In this document: positions 24,250 through 37,610 of the stretch, one piece after another
Layout: every line of letters starts with the position of its first letter
Position numbering within the stretch: the first letter of the stretch is position 1
NCBI RefSeq assembly: GCF_000004075.3
Contig: NC_026660.2
Span: forward strand, 5,146,001-5,210,000
Direction: 5' to 3'
Length of the DNA: 64,000 bases
Source: Cucumis sativus
Lineage: Eukaryota; Streptophyta; Magnoliopsida; Cucurbitales; Cucurbitaceae
Program-made: the position numbers and the translations under genes
The notes under the pieces: model-generated
Told to the model about the DNA's origin: nothing
Databases searched by the model: none
Seen by the model: the letters and a program-made list of their open reading frames with translations, nothing else

Positions 24250-26237
24250 AATTTAATCAAATTTAGCTTTCTATAATATGGAGATTTGTAGTCTACTTTT
24301 TAGATTAGGAACGAATTATTGAAGCTGGTTGAAACGATGTGATTCATAATTTTACTACATAAATTATATATATATATATATAAAAAAAACTGAAAAAAAC
24401 ACCATTATTTTGGTTCTAAATTTCGAAATGTTATATGTTTTCATCCAACTTAGTTTCATTTTTATTATATAGATATAAAAAAACTTCAACCAAAACAAGT
24501 TTAACCTTTTTAAATGGTGATTGAATAAGGTTATAAAAACTATATTATTCTGCATTCTAAAATCTCTATTTCGCAAACTAGAACTCTAGAAGAATGAAAT
24601 ATATATATATAGTACTATTTTGTATTTTTGATATTAATTGGAATAGAAAATTTCTGAAGGGTGCTATATTTGACGAGTTTGTAGTGGACACAAACCCTTG
24701 TAGCTATTCTAGATGATTTAGTTTATGAGAATTTAATCTACATATTGATGAAATTATTGTGTAAGAGAGAAGGCAATACTTTGGACAGAGAAAAAGGAAA
24801 ATGAGATAAGTAAGGGAAAGTGCAGAGATTATTAAATCGAAGAAATGAAGAGTTGAAAGTTGTAAATATTGACAAATTAAAGATGGTTTTTGATGCTTTT
24901 TATTGACAACTCCCCTTCCTCATTAAACAAATTGAAACCCCATTATCTTAAACTAATTAATATATTATAGTATATAGTTTAATTTAGAAATAAAATAAGA
25001 AATATACGATTAAAAAAGAGAGAAACACCATGTGAGAGGCACCTAATTTTCTTCGAATCTTGCATAAGGTTGCATGTTCTCACAAATGCCCACTTACAAC
25101 ACACAAACACTCTTCTTACCTTTTCTTTTTATATTATGATTCTATTTCTCATTTTATTTTTTCCCTTATTAGCTTTCACTGTTTTTGTTCTTCTGTTCTT
25201 TTCTACTTAACATCCATCTCTCGTCTCTTTCTCCAATTTACAATACTTTAAAACACCCTCACCATTGTTACTAAACCTTTCTTTTTCATACTAATAAAAC
25301 ATTATTATATTTATTCAAACATTTACAACGTCCTTAGTTTTAAAACAAAAATTAGAAATAAATAGATTTTTAGGTTATAACTAAGCACTATTGACGGGGG
25401 GAAGTGCTATGGCATGCAAAGGGGTGAAAGAACTTCATAATAAGAGGATACATTATAAATTATTCAATCCTATATGAATCTTCAAGGTTTGTGTTCTTCT
25501 ACTCTCTTTAACTTTTAAAGTTATAAACTTAGAGTATTTCATATTTAAACAACTTTGTAAATAAATGTGATATAAAAGACTAGAAAAGTAATTTATGGTT
25601 GGATTAACTAATGGTATTGATATATTGTTATATGTATGTGTGTATATCATATCTAAATGAGACAATTTGAATATATATAAAAAAATTAGGATAGAAAAAC
25701 TTCATAAGTAATTTAAGAAAATTCCTTATCTATATACCTAACTCTAATATTTCATAATTGAGAGTTTGGATATATAAACATATATATAATTAGGTTAAGT
25801 TTATAAAAAAAAAAATAGTGGTAACCTAATCCAATTCATGTACAACTCAGATGATTGATGGAGAGAAAGTCCAAGGCTTAAAGGCCTTTAATCATATTAT
25901 TATTATATGTATATATATATATATATATATTAAGAAATAAAGGTGATTGAAATTAAAAAGCATTAGGAGTGAATTTGTTTAGAGTATAAACAGATAGCCG
26001 ACTAACTTCCTGGGGTGCCATGTGTTTGGATTTTGATTTTTTCACAATTATTTACTCCTTAATTCTTTAATATATATTATATTCTAATTAACAAACCTTG
26101 TTGGCTCCACTAATCTGCTAATTAATTAGGTGTCAACTACTTAAGTACCTCTCTCTTAGATCCTTTCATCTTTGTTTTCCATCTAATTGAATAATTTTTA
26201 TCCACCTTTTAAAAATTCCATTCATTATTATATTACA

Positions 26238-26239
<2 letters not shown>

Positions 26240-26275
<36 letters not shown>
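26240..26275. repeat. TA dinucleotide microsatellite
   Basis: About seventeen uninterrupted TA units in the AHL22-CML spacer. Confidence 0.9.
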
Positions 26276-26279
<4 letters not shown>

Positions 26280-28946
26280 TGATTTTCAGAAAACTTTTCT
26301 TCTTTTAACTTTAGAACTTGGGGTTTATTTATTAAAAAATGTGTTGGGTTTTAATCTCTATCAGTAAAGTAGAAGAGTTATGAGAAACACCTCACAAATT
26401 CCATTTTATCTCTTTTTCTTTTCTTTTTTATGATAATTAGTCAATTTCTCTTGATTTCCTTTTATCATAACACATTTAAAGTTATTGGTTTTACCTCTTC
26501 TTACACAAATAAATAAATAAAACTAAATTTTGTGTTTAAATGACAATAATAAAATGAGAAAATTTCTTTATATAGGCTGTTGATTATAAATTATTAATAT
26601 AAATTAAAAGTGATCTTTTAGGTTCAAATTCATCCCTTAATCCTTCTACTTGAAAAAGAAACTAAAAGAAAGTAATCCATCTCAAATCATTTTAAGTTTA
26701 AGAAACATTGTCTTAAAAGTTAAAAATAATATAGTAGTATTTTTTATCGGATCCAAAATTTTATAAATAGAGTATAATATAAAAATATTTATAAAGTCAA
26801 ACTCATCATATTATTTATAGGAATCAATAATATATCATATTGCTAATAGAAGTTTATCAATTATGGATTATGTTGGTAATAGAGAGCCTATCTACGATAA
26901 ATCGACAGAGTTAGATTTTGTTATATGTACCATTTAAAAAAAAAAAAGTTTTTTACACGTTTTACTATTATACTTTCTAAATTTGATTAAAATTTCAAAT
27001 TTGGTTCTCAATAAGAAGAGTAATTTGTATGGGATTGTGTCTTTTAACACTTTTTTTTTACAATGCTTAGTTGTATTTAGTTTCTTTGTAAATAACTTAA
27101 CCAAAGTTTAATTTGGGTACTAGTTTGATTGTATTAAAATCCATATTTATGATTTTGTATATTTTAATTTGTGTCAATATTGGAGAATATATATAGGTGT
27201 AATTATATATCACTTTAAGCTTTTTTTTACATTTAATTTTTATGATGAAATATATTATATTTATATTGACGTTGGAATAACACTACGAATACTATAAATA
27301 AGTGTCAACGTGTGTAATTCAACCACGTTCAAAAAGTATCACGAGTAAAACATTATTGACATTAATTACTAACATTATATTGATTGTGACAAATATTGGA
27401 TGTGAATGTAAATGTTTAATTAACCAACATATAAGATGGCCTTTATAAACAAATTAAAGAAGAAAAAAATCAGTTTCCGATTAGAAAATGAAGCATGTGG
27501 AATTAGCTACCTCTTTTAATTTTCTTTCTTTCTTTCTTTCCACCTCAACTACCACTCATATATTATATAAGAAACGAAAGATAAAAAGGGCAAAATTGAT
27601 ATAGAAATAGTTGATAAGGCCAATAGATCAGAGTATCGTAATAATATAAATATATATGTTGAGTTGAGTTCCTATCTATTGGGAAAGTCCCCATTATCTA
27701 AAGCAAACTTCTAATTAAAACATTTGTATAATTTAAAAGTAATTAATTAGGCAACCTCAGGTTAAGTTAACAAAAGAGATGGCAGAATAATAATTGAGTT
27801 CCAAAGTGTAGACATAATATATATATATATGTAATGCTGACTCATTGCATTAACAAAAACATATACTAATTGAGTTCCAATCTATGCAATCTATGTTTCC
27901 ATAATTTTTCTTAAACCTTTGCTTATAATTACTTATTATTGATACTCTTACTTTCAACACTCACGAGTTTCAATTTCTATAGGTTCTTACTCTTGGTTTT
28001 AAATAAATATATTAGTTGGTATTTAATCTTGAAATTTATTCCCACTATATCTATATATTTTCATTTTCATTTTCCCTTGTACTGTTTTTTTTTATAATAT
28101 ATTATTTTGATTTTAAAACTTCGAGGAGGAGCAAAGGGGAAAAGAAAACTTTAACTAAAACTGTTCTCAAGTTAATCTAAGAAAAAAATTAAAAGATAGC
28201 CCTTTAAAATTTGCATATCCTAACATTATTTAATTATTTAATTATTTAATACGTAAATAAAAGATGTGTTTTTAAAAATTTTATTTCCGATATCTAAAGT
28301 GAAGTTAGGTTGATCAAAACTTACACGACCTTCTCTTCAACTTATACTAAAATCTCAATGGACTCCATAACTCATGAATGCATTGCACTATGAATTTGGA
28401 CTTTAGACGGCCCAATATTAATTTTTTATTCAATTTGAAGATGGGCCTATTGAATCCACTAGGCCCATTGAAGATATATTCAAAAAAGTTCTCTCTTATT
28501 TATATTTAAATTATATGTGGGTCACTTGACATGATCATTAAATAGTGCATAAAGATCAACAATAAAAAAAATAAAAATAAAAATTGGGAGTATAAAGACA
28601 AAATAAATAGAATATATATATTTTTTTTTTGAAGAAGAAAGGTTAGAGATCCATATTAGAAAACTTGTATAAATTATAAGAATTAAATAAGTGCAAAAAC
28701 CCAAAAGTCTAAAGACTGAATTAAAAATGTTGCTAAGTACAAATACGTACTTTGTAACATGAATAAATTTTGTAATTTAATCAATTGAAAAATTCAAACC
28801 CATTACAATTTTTAAAAAAAGAAAAGAAAAAGAAGATATATTATTACAAGTCATAATCATAAGCATTAATTAAAGACGACATTACATTTCTTAGAGATAA
28901 ATCAAATATAAAATTACAGATAATAATCTCTATATTATATATATGA

Positions 28947-29740
28947 TTATCTTTTCTGTGTCATCATGAGCCGAAAGTCTTGAAAATTCACATAGCCATC
29001 GCCATCATGATCAACTCCTTCAATCATCTTTTTACATTGTTTGAGGTCACATTTTTGCCATCCAAATTTGCTCAATGTTCTCTTTAACTTCTCAGCACAA
29101 ATCAATCCATTCTTATCACCATCAAATATCAGAAAAGCTTCCCTAAGAATTTCTTCTTCTTCCTCCCCCTTCTGCAAAACCCTATATTAAAACGTTTCGT
29201 CATCAAAATTAAAAGCTAAGAATGTGTTTACCATCCGTTACGCCTAACCCAGTCGTCTCTTTTAAATTTTCCAAAATATACAAGTACAGTCAAAATAAAT
29301 AAAGGAAAAATATAAACCAAATTTGAAAGTATAAAGATTAAAATGAAATCAAAGTAGTATTTAAATGGTCTATTTTAGATCAAAAGTTGAAGCACGTTTT
29401 ATAAAAAGTGCTTAAACTAATATGTAAGTCATACTCACTCTAAAAATTCATCCATTTCAATGAATCCATCACGGTCTGAATCCATTTCCTTCACCATTTC
29501 TTCAGCTTCCATTGTAGCTTTCAGCTTTTTATATCCTAGACGATAGAGAAATTGACTGAGCTCTTTCGTCGAGATCTTGCCGTCACCATCGGAGTCGAGG
29601 AGGTTGAAGAGGAGCTGGAAGTGGTTAAAAGTGGTGAAAGATGGTAACTTTTGGTTGTTTAGGGATTTTTGGAAGAAGGGTTTTGAGGAAATATTCCTAT
29701 GGAAGAAAGTAGGGAATAAGGAAGAGGTAAGATTGAACAT
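28947..29740 (-). CDS. Calmodulin-like protein with four EF-hands (CML)
   Basis: Two exons, 29439-29740 and 28947-29181, join in frame (TTAGA|GTGAGT ... TATAG|GGTTTTG) to give 178 residues; the more obvious acceptor at 29172 would break the frame, so the upstream TATAG is used. The N-terminal 40 residues are hydrophobic/basic without a known domain. EF-hand loops are DSDGDGKISTKE (49-60), DSDRDGFIEMDE (87-98), DGDKNGLICAEK (121-132) and DHDGDGYVNFQD (158-169). Loops 1 and 2 look fully competent. Loop 3 has Lys at position 12 in place of the bidentate Glu, and loop 4 has Asp there, so binding at these two is probably weakened. This is a cytosolic Ca2+ sensor of the CML family; which CML cannot be assigned. 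The intron (257 bp) sits in the linker between the EF-hand pairs, unusual for CMLs, many of which are intronless. Confidence 0.85.
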
Positions 29741-32168
29741 AACTAAGAGAAGTGAAATTTTTCTATAAGAGAAATTGTGAAAAGAAACAGTTTATGTAAG
29801 TAGAAGAGAAGTTTAAAGTCCTACGGCTCTTAATTTAGAATTCTGTCTGTTTTCAATATCATAATAATGGAAGGGGGCAAAAAGGAAAGGCCCATTGTTT
29901 TTGTTTTGTAGCATTTATAAGGAATAAATACATATGTCAGTCAGTATGTGAGTGGAGAGCTTTATACCAATCCCAACACACATCCCACGACTCGACTTGG
30001 TCGTCTCTCAAGGGTGGAGCTCACGAAGATTCACCGTGAGTGGTTTATCAAACTAACATTTACCACGGTTTAGCTTTTCTTTCCTATTTTAAGTTTACCT
30101 CGCTCTGCTTGCTTCAGTGGTTGAATCTGATGTGGGAAAGGGTGATGATCTTAATTAGTAATTGTCACTGGAGTAGGATGTAGTTGTCTCCACGATTGGA
30201 ATTTTGCGAGTAGGTTGGTGTTATGTCTCTTTTCTGTATTATCTCTGTATACTTGTAATAGGGTTGCATAGTACTATTGTACACTTCCTTAAGAAGCAGG
30301 TCGATTCGATAATTGTGTGTTAGGCTTTTTGAACTGTTGATTTTGAAAATCTAGTGGCTCAATCAACTGCATCTTATTAACTTTAAGATGTCAAATATAT
30401 AACTTATTATGCAAAAAATATAAAAGTTTTCTTTTTGAGAATATGTGAAGAGAAGATAGAGAGTCAAAGGGCAAAGGCCCAAATATTATAATTAATGGAT
30501 AAAAGTAGCCCAAGCTCAGGTCAGGATAGGGCTTGGCTCATCAGAAGGGAAATGGATACCATACTTCTTTTACCTTGAAACATTTACGGGTATTCGAGAC
30601 CAGGAGTGAATTATTTTAATCTAGATTATTATAAGTTTGATTAAACTAGTTTACGTCTGAGATGTAGATTATTTTAGATTGGATCTATTCTATTCAATAC
30701 CGTCGTGGTTTTCCTTTGGGCCATTTGACTTGAAAGAACTAATAGAATCTTCAATAGCAAGGCTAGAACGGAGATCGAGTTATGGGAAGATATAACAGCA
30801 CTCACGGGCCTTTGGAGTAGTAGAGCTAAACTATTCTCTAATTATGATGCTAGTACTATTGCATTAAACATTAGATATGTTGTAAATTTAGGAATTAGAT
30901 TCAACATAATTAAGTATAAAACAACATTTTAAAAAATTTGCAAACATAGCAAAATTTATCAAATTCTATCAATGATACAAGTCTATCATCGATAGGCTAT
31001 GTTGTAAATATTGGTTTATCACTGATAGATCATACAAGATTATCAACGATACAAGTCTATCAGCGATTGTTTTGCTATATTTGTAATTTTTTTAAAATAT
31101 TACTATATCCTTAATTATTATTTCTCAAATGACCATCAATTACAATTACCCTAAACATTAAGGCTTTTGTATAACTTTTTGTAGGCCTGTTGGGCTATTC
31201 TCTAGCCATTTTCTTTGGACATTGATTAATTCCTTACTTCCTATACTTGTTTTCTTGATATTTATGAAACATGAATGATGGTAGAGGTAAACGAGTGTCC
31301 ACCTAGTAGAAATGTCCATATGCACCTATTGACACCTGTAGTATGTGTTTGACGTGTAGACTGTTTTAGTTTTTTAGTTTGATATGGAAAATAGTAAATA
31401 TTGTAGTAAAGAATAAAAAATGATAAATTTTGAATAGGAAAAATTGTAACAATTAGTAAATTTGGTAGTTAATTAAAAGTTTTAAAATAGTGTTTAACTT
31501 ACCTAATTGAATATTTTTAAATAATATTTACTCGAGGAAGATGAATATTTAAACTAATTTTAGAGTGAATTTCCGAGTGCTTCACAAATAGAATTTTAAG
31601 TGCCAAGAAGGATTTAAATACGAAAAAATTAATTTCATAAGAGTCCTAAAGTGTGAACATAAGTATCAATAGTTTGTACGATCAAATTCCTCAATATAAT
31701 CGGTTTTAAGAGTTAAGAGTAAGACCTATAATATTGTAATACAATCATCATTATCATTTCATATATATATAATATATATTAGACAAACTTTTAATGGGTG
31801 ACTCACCAACCAACTAACAATGATTGAAAATAGAACATGTTTAGAAAAGAGAGAAAATATAACAAAAACAATAGTCTAATCTTAAATTTTGAATAGAAAA
31901 AAATAGTTTCATAAAAAAAATTAGTTTCAACTAATCTGTGTTCTCTGTTTCTAATTACTTTAAACATGTAGAATATAGTTTAAAAAATTAATGAAAGATT
32001 AACATTTTTTAAATATATTTCTTTCTTTTTCTTGCCTTTTAACTCCAATCAATTTTCTTTGTAAAAAAAAAAAAAAACAAATTCTAGCACCCTTCAATTT
32101 TCCAGTAAAATTTTGACAAAAGAGGAATCAAAGAGGCAAGAATTTAAGTTATATAAAAAAAAAAAGTT
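29741..32168. other. Spacer between CML and LBD18-like genes
   Basis: Holds the CML promoter (immediately right of 29740) and the 3' flank of the LBD18-like gene. No gene recognised. It includes the MITE-like element at 30926-31098. A TATATATATAATATATAT stretch lies at 31761-31778. Confidence 0.45.
30926..31098. mobile_element. MITE-like foldback element with TCTATCA repeats
   Basis: About 173 bp bounded by imperfect terminal inverted repeats: left ATTTTAAAAAATTTGCAAAC followed by ATAGCAAAA, right TTTTGCTATATTTGTAATTT followed by TTTTAAAAT. Between them CTATCA-containing words alternate with GATAGACT/GATAGGCT-type words (for example gatacaagtctatcatcgat and its variant at 31048). There is no coding capacity. 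I see no clear target-site duplication, so the ends are approximate. Similar fragments occur near 3247, 17170 and 26830, so this is a dispersed family, of a kind I associate with cucurbit genomes. Confidence 0.55.
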
Positions 32169-34544
32169 TCATTTCGAGAGCGATTGCGGCGACGAGGCGT
32201 CGGAGCACGGCGGAGCGCCGTGTCTAAGGAGGAGTTCGCGGGCAAGGGCTTGAAGATCACCCTCTCCTGGCGCCGTGGATGAACCGCCACCTCCGCCGGC
32301 GAACTGGCGGTGGTCGAGCCGTTGCTGTTGCATGGCCCATGCAGGCTGAGCCATTGGGTCGAAGAGCGACGACAAGTCATAAGTGGCCGGCAGGGAGGAA
32401 GCCGATGGCAGGTCAGAGATAGAAAGCGGTGGTTGCGCCGGAAAACTTGGCGGGGGAGGTGGCGGAGGTGGGTTCGGCGGCGACGGGAGCTCTAGTGTTG
32501 CTAGATGGGCTTGAAGGTACGTCAGCTCGGCTTGTAAACTCACCACCTGCCAATGTTTTGAATTTCACACATATATATATTCTATTATTATTATTAACCT
32601 TCTAATTCAATCTCAAAGTACTTAGAAAGATTACACAACAAATAAAAAAGTGATCTGTAAAAATCTCTGTTTTCATTGTTGGATTATGTTGGTTGAGGTA
32701 AACAAATTTTCAATTATAGAATTGTTTTTTTGGGGTATTATTTTATAAAATAAGTAAATTACCAACCATACTGTTAATACACAGTACACAGACATTTACG
32801 TAGTAGGTATTTCCAAATGTGCAGTATACATATTAGGTACAAAAAACAAAAACAAAACAAAATAACTATTATACTCCAATATATACATCAAACATTTTTC
32901 AAAAAACAGGGAATATAATATGATCAAGTTAAATCATACGTAAATTACCTTAAGTTTAAAACTGTAGTCCATAGGCTTCATTCACTTTCACGCATTTATG
33001 TTTTCCTTACCATCAAACTTGTACTGATAATTTTAACTACGAAAAACTTAGCTCCTAATTAATAAAATTTTCACTTTTAGTTTTATATACTTCAAAATTC
33101 TTCAAATTCTTTGTTTTCCCATCTGTTAATAATAGTTTTGAAATCTTATCCAATTTTTTTTTTTAAAAATGTTAAAATTTTAGGTTTTTAGTTTAAATGT
33201 AGAGAACAGATTAATTAAAATCCTGCGTGTGTAATGAAAAGTTTCCAAAATAAAGCATTACATATTTAAGAAAGCAAAACATTATGACCACATTTGGTAA
33301 TTATATTCTTTTAGTTTTTGAAAATGAAGTTAACAAATAGTTGTGTATTTGTTGTGTATTTTTTACCAAATGAAATTGAAATACTAAAGAAAGTAGTTCT
33401 GAAAAGGGAAAATAGACAAAATTAAAAATATATATACGTATATGGAAGAAGGTATTACGAATTCAATTGATATATATTGTGTGTTATTTTTGATTTTGAG
33501 AAGATACACTAACAGGAAGCTAAAAATTGGGGAAACGTAGGAAATGAGTGTTGTCTCTCTAATCAAAGGGCTTAACTTTAAGGCTATAGACAGACCAATT
33601 CCCTAATAAGTGCAAATAATAATAATAAAACAAGGAATAAAAACCCCCAAAACACTCAAAAAAAGAAGACAGATCACTTTGATTAGGGAATAATACCGCA
33701 GTAACCGCCGAAGAAATGATTTGATAATAATCAACGAATGACTGATAGCTCTAGATTTTGAGTAAACTCAGTAGGGTAAAATAAAAATAAAGTTAAACTG
33801 CCACCCTAATTAAATTTAATTACTAGCTTTTCCTACCCATTTAAGGGTATAGTGTACCCTAGTATTTGAAGGGTATAACAGCCCTATATCTCTAAAACCC
33901 CATTTCTTTTAGTTGCCTTTTTTGGGTTTTCAAAACTGAAACAAACAACCCCCATTTTTAAAATAAAAATAAGAAAACTCAATTTCCCACTTCTGAAATA
34001 GCTTCAAAAACTAGCCTTTGTTTGAAACAAGTAAATTTCCATAAAAGAAATATTACAAGACAAACAGAATTATTTATTTCCATTAATTAGTATTTATTAT
34101 GCAAAATAAGAAAGAAAGTGGAGATAAAATATAATAAATATACAGTCAATCTGAATACACCTTAACAAATCAAGATGGAGAATCAAAATTCAAGTTTACC
34201 TGTTGTTGAAGAGCGAAAATATGAGCAACGCAACCGTATACGGGGTCTCGGAGGCGGGCTTGAGCCTCGTAACAAATAGTGACGACGGCATCCAGACGTT
34301 TGTGGACGGGAATATGAAGGAGGAGCTTGGAGACGTTGCTAGCTCCAAACACCTTGTGTACAGCTGCGAAATGAGCTGCCCCTTGCTCGGAGTCAAAATA
34401 AGGAGCAAATATGCAACCGGGAACACACTTTCTTCTCAAAAACTTGCAAGCCCCACATGGACCTCCTCCGCCGGCACCGACACTCCCGCCGGTACTGGCA
34501 GTTCCCGGCCCTCCGCCGCCGCTTGTACTAGGGTTGGCACTCAT
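32169..34544 (-). CDS. LBD18: LOB-domain transcription factor, LBD18-like
   Basis: Two exons, 34200-34544 and 32169-32546, join in phase 0 (CAACAG|GTAAAC ... TTGGCAG|GTGGTG) to give 240 residues. After a Gly/Ser-rich N terminus, the LOB domain has the CX2CX6CX3C zinc-finger-like block with cysteines 30, 33, 40 and 44 ([15 protein letters not shown]), the GAS block ([20 protein letters not shown]) and a coiled-coil [18 protein letters not shown]; the intron interrupts between GAS block and coiled coil. The C-terminal region is Pro-rich with [19 protein letters not shown] and [13 protein letters not shown] motifs and ends SLSK, closely like Arabidopsis LBD18. LBD18 is an auxin-induced nuclear activator downstream of ARF7/ARF19 in lateral-root emergence and tracheary element formation. 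The 1653-bp intron is long for the family. It is divergent from the LBD19-like gene 9.4 kb away, with which it shares a promoter element. Confidence 0.94.
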
Positions 34545-34742
34545 GCTAGGAGATAGATAACAAAAGAATTTTGATTTTTATAAAAGTAGATATGGATTTT
34601 GAAGGGAGAAGAGGGGGTTTTAGGGTTTGGTGGAAAATTGAGGAAGTGAAAGAAATGTATTTTTTTGGGGGGAGGATTTTAATTTAATGAGGAGAAAGAA
34701 GAGAAGAAATGACTTTATTTGAAAAGAGGAAAATAAAAAAAT

Positions 34743-34743
<1 letters not shown>

Positions 34744-34780
<37 letters not shown>
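34744..34780. repeat. GAAA tetranucleotide microsatellite
   Basis: About nine AAAG/GAAA units 200-240 bp upstream of the LBD18 start codon, between the gene and the conserved 23-bp element. It reads TTTC on the gene strand. A further TTTC tract lies at about 34912-34932, beyond the element. Confidence 0.88.
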
Positions 34781-34781
<1 letters not shown>

Positions 34782-34825
34782 TCTTTAAAGCCACGCGAGA
34801 GAGCAAAGCCTTAACACCTACATTT

Positions 34826-34848
34826 AGCTGCTTGCGTGAAGCAAACAT
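34826..34848 (-). promoter_or_regulatory. Conserved 23-bp element, LBD18 copy
   Basis: Read on the gene strand this sequence runs from ATGTTTGC through TTCACGCAAGCAGCT, and is identical over 23 bp to 43704-43726 upstream of the LBD19-like gene. It lies 281 bp upstream of the LBD18 start codon. Its core GCTT-CACGC-AAGC is an imperfect palindrome with a C/GACG-type centre. Farther downstream a TTTAAAGACT stretch also resembles CTTTAAGACT at the LBD19 copy. No match to a named plant element is claimed. Confidence 0.7.
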
Positions 34849-35929
34849 GCGATAAGCCCTATTGCTAAATATTACTCTCTTTTTCTTTTTATATTTTTAG
34901 TGCTCTCTCTCTTTCTTTCTTTCTTTCTTTTTAAATTCTCTCACTTGAAATCCCTCGTGAGTTTTTGTTGTTGTTTTTTTTAATCTTCTACCTATACAAC
35001 ACTCTCTTCTAATAATTCTAATTATAATTGTAACACATTATTTAGAGAGGGGGTATTTTTGTTTTCTTATTAACAAAGTAAATATTATATATAAAGAAAT
35101 TGGTAGGTTTGGAGACGTGTCCAACAGACTGTCTAAATTTTGCCACACTGCGAGTTTTAAGCTGCGTGGAGAGCAAAAGACGTCAACCTTTTCTTTCTTC
35201 TTTTCTTTTCTTTTTTTTTTTTGCTAATGGGTTCAAATTGAATAATGACTCAGCTTCTTTTATTTATATATATTTTTCATTTATGGCTTTTCATTTACTA
35301 TAAAAAGCCAAAAGAGGAAAGTGGGTAAGAAAAGCTATATGAGACTCATATCCAAAATCACCTTCTTCTTTGATTTATAATGATGAAGCCCTTTTGAAAC
35401 CCAAGCCACTCAAAAACTCAATAGTTGAAGGAATGAGTGCGAGAGTGAGACAGAATTGGCTCTGCTCTTAACTTTCCAAAAAAACAACACATTGTATGAA
35501 AAATGGTGCTATTTTTTCTACAAAAATTCCTGAAGAAACAGACCGTAATATACCATTGTTTTCGTTAAAGATAAAATAGGAGGTTCGAATATTTTTCTCT
35601 TTCAAAAAATGATCAAATGAAATTGCACTATACACTGATTAAAGTTATTTTATTCTTTAATAAGTATGATAATCTTTAACTTTAAACTATTGAAAGCATA
35701 ACCAAGCTAGGAACGTAACAAATATGACATGTTAATTAATCAAAATTAAAAGATGTTATTGATGAATAAGTAGAATTGTTTAATGAAGCTCAAAATTGAG
35801 TAATTTTAGAAAATTGAATTAAAGTATTGAAAATGTGATGGGATAAATTGAGAGAGAAGAAAATGATGTAAATGTGTGGGTGTGATGAGAGAGGGGAATG
35901 AAGAAAAAGGTCAAAAATAAGAAGTTCGG

Positions 35930-36065
35930 CGTTCAAATGTGGGGTCCAGGGAACAGTGTGCACCAATTTGGGGATGCCACGTTTGAGTCGGTGAGCAGGA
36001 ATGTAACGGCCGGGTAATTTGATGACCTCAGATCGAGAGTAGGGGCCCCACGCGCCGTTCAAACT
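35930..36065. other. GC-rich island 1 between the LBD genes
   Basis: About 135 bp of GC-rich sequence including GTAACGGCCGGGTAATTTG and GTAGGGGCCCCACGCGCCG. The latter contains GTGGGGCC on the minus strand, which fits the class-I TCP consensus GTGGGNCC. A minus-strand frame starting at 36062 (MNGAWGPYSRSEVIKLPGRY...) is open through the island for about 50 residues before low-complexity sequence. Protein, conserved non-coding sequence or enhancer cannot be separated here. Confidence 0.35.
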
Positions 36066-37489
36066 TGTTGTATAATAAGGTAACGTCTTCCTTTCTCTCT
36101 TTCTCTCTTTCTTTCTTTCTTCATTATCATTATTTATTATTTTCTTTTAATAACAAATTTCACTACTTTACTTTTTTTAAAAAAATTAAAGTTATATATT
36201 AATGCTAATACCAAATTAAATTTCGTTAACTTTTCTAAAAAACAACAACAACAACAATAAAACATGTCATTATAGTAATGAGTTTGCATTCATATTATAT
36301 CAACCATCCTTTGAAATTCTTTATTTGATTGTGTTTACAAACTCTATAATTATATATTGTTAATTAACTAAAGTATAAAAAAAATGAAAAGGATGAAAGG
36401 TTAGTAAAAAAAAAAGTAGGGTGAATCCCACGTAATAGTCAAATGTAAAGGAATAAAATTGCTGTTAGGAATTTTGCATTGGAATTACAACACATTAGTA
36501 ACAATGAATGGAGTCCCATTTTTAAAAACACATAACTAACAATTAATCACGAAACAATTCAAAATAGACATTATTGGTGGATGCTATAAGACCATTCTTC
36601 CACCAACACATGTGCCTCAAATAGGAAAACAAGAAAGTCGATTTCTCAATTCAACATTTGTCTACTCTTTCTCTGCATTTCATCTCTATATTTCTTCTTT
36701 ATTATATATATATATACAATACCAAATGGTAACTTAGTAATGTGCCACCTCTCCAATACACTTTAAACACTATGAATTGGTTTCTTCAGTTTGTAAATTA
36801 CAAATCTATTTTATAAATTTTTAGGTTTGTGTGTTGTTGTTTAGTTCCATTTAAAAGTATATGAAAAGTGTGTATGCTTTATTTATAGTCAAAATATTTA
36901 AATATCTATTAGATACAAAATATAAAATTCAAAACCAAACTGACAATTTAATTTTTCTTATATTTATATTTTTCAATAAGCAAAAGATTGATGTGAGTGT
37001 TGAATCAATCAATATTCAAGCATAGATAAAAAATGTAAATAAAATTCTGTGTTTTACTTTTGTAATACCATTATAATATTTAATTTTTAAACAAATTTAA
37101 ATAAGTTGGAGTAATTAAATGTAGTTTAATAAAAAAATTTGTTACAAGAGTTCGATCAAATTATACAGATGCTAAATTATAAAATTTTAAATTAACGAGA
37201 ATATAGTAAATATTATTTCAATTATTTATTATCTATGTTAATTTGAATATAACCCAATTATTAAAAAGAGGTGAGTTTTAGAAATAAATTACTGGTTAGA
37301 AAGGCTTAAAATAAAAAATACAAAACCAAAAGTGGGAAAGATTAAAAATAAAAAAATAAAAAAATAAAAAAATAAAGAAAGAAGAACCAATAGTTGAAAT
37401 TAATAATTTAATGATAGAAAAAAAAAAAAAGATAAAAATTATAAATAGATGTAGAAGGAAAAAAGAGAAAAGAAAAAGAGTAAACAGTT

Positions 37490-37610
37490 GGTAACGGCGG
37501 ATGACCGCGGTGTCCGGCTTTTGTCCAATCCCTGCGGTGTGAAGAGGAAGCACTGACAGACATCTTCCATTCAAATCCCACCATAATATTCACACGTGTC
37601 TCCATCTCAT
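37490..37610. other. GC-rich island 2 between the LBD genes
   Basis: About 120 bp with GGTAACGGCGGATGACCGCGG and CACACGTGTCTCC. The CACGTG is a G-box, immediately followed by TGTCTC, the classical auxin-response element. Short minus-strand open frames cross the island in two frames and neither is recognisable. Confidence 0.35.

Larger units (their letters stand above)
19781..28946. other. 9.2-kb AT-rich spacer between AHL22-like and CML genes
   Basis: Contains the AHL22 promoter at its left end and the 3' flank of the calmodulin-like gene at its right end; I see no convincing gene between. It is very AT-rich and littered with TA runs (22621, 22807, 23794, 25904, 26240, 27815). The exception is a GC-rich island at about 24050-24240, reported separately. 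A block at about 26740-26940 has TATCAATTATGGATTATGTTGG and CTATCTACGATAAATCGACAG words similar to the dispersed TCTATCA-type repeat. Confidence 0.45.

Noticed and set aside
37296-37605. Two overlapping minus-strand frames at GC-rich island 2
   Set aside because: Neither continues beyond the island except as Phe/Leu-rich translation of AT repeats; treated as a possible regulatory island instead.
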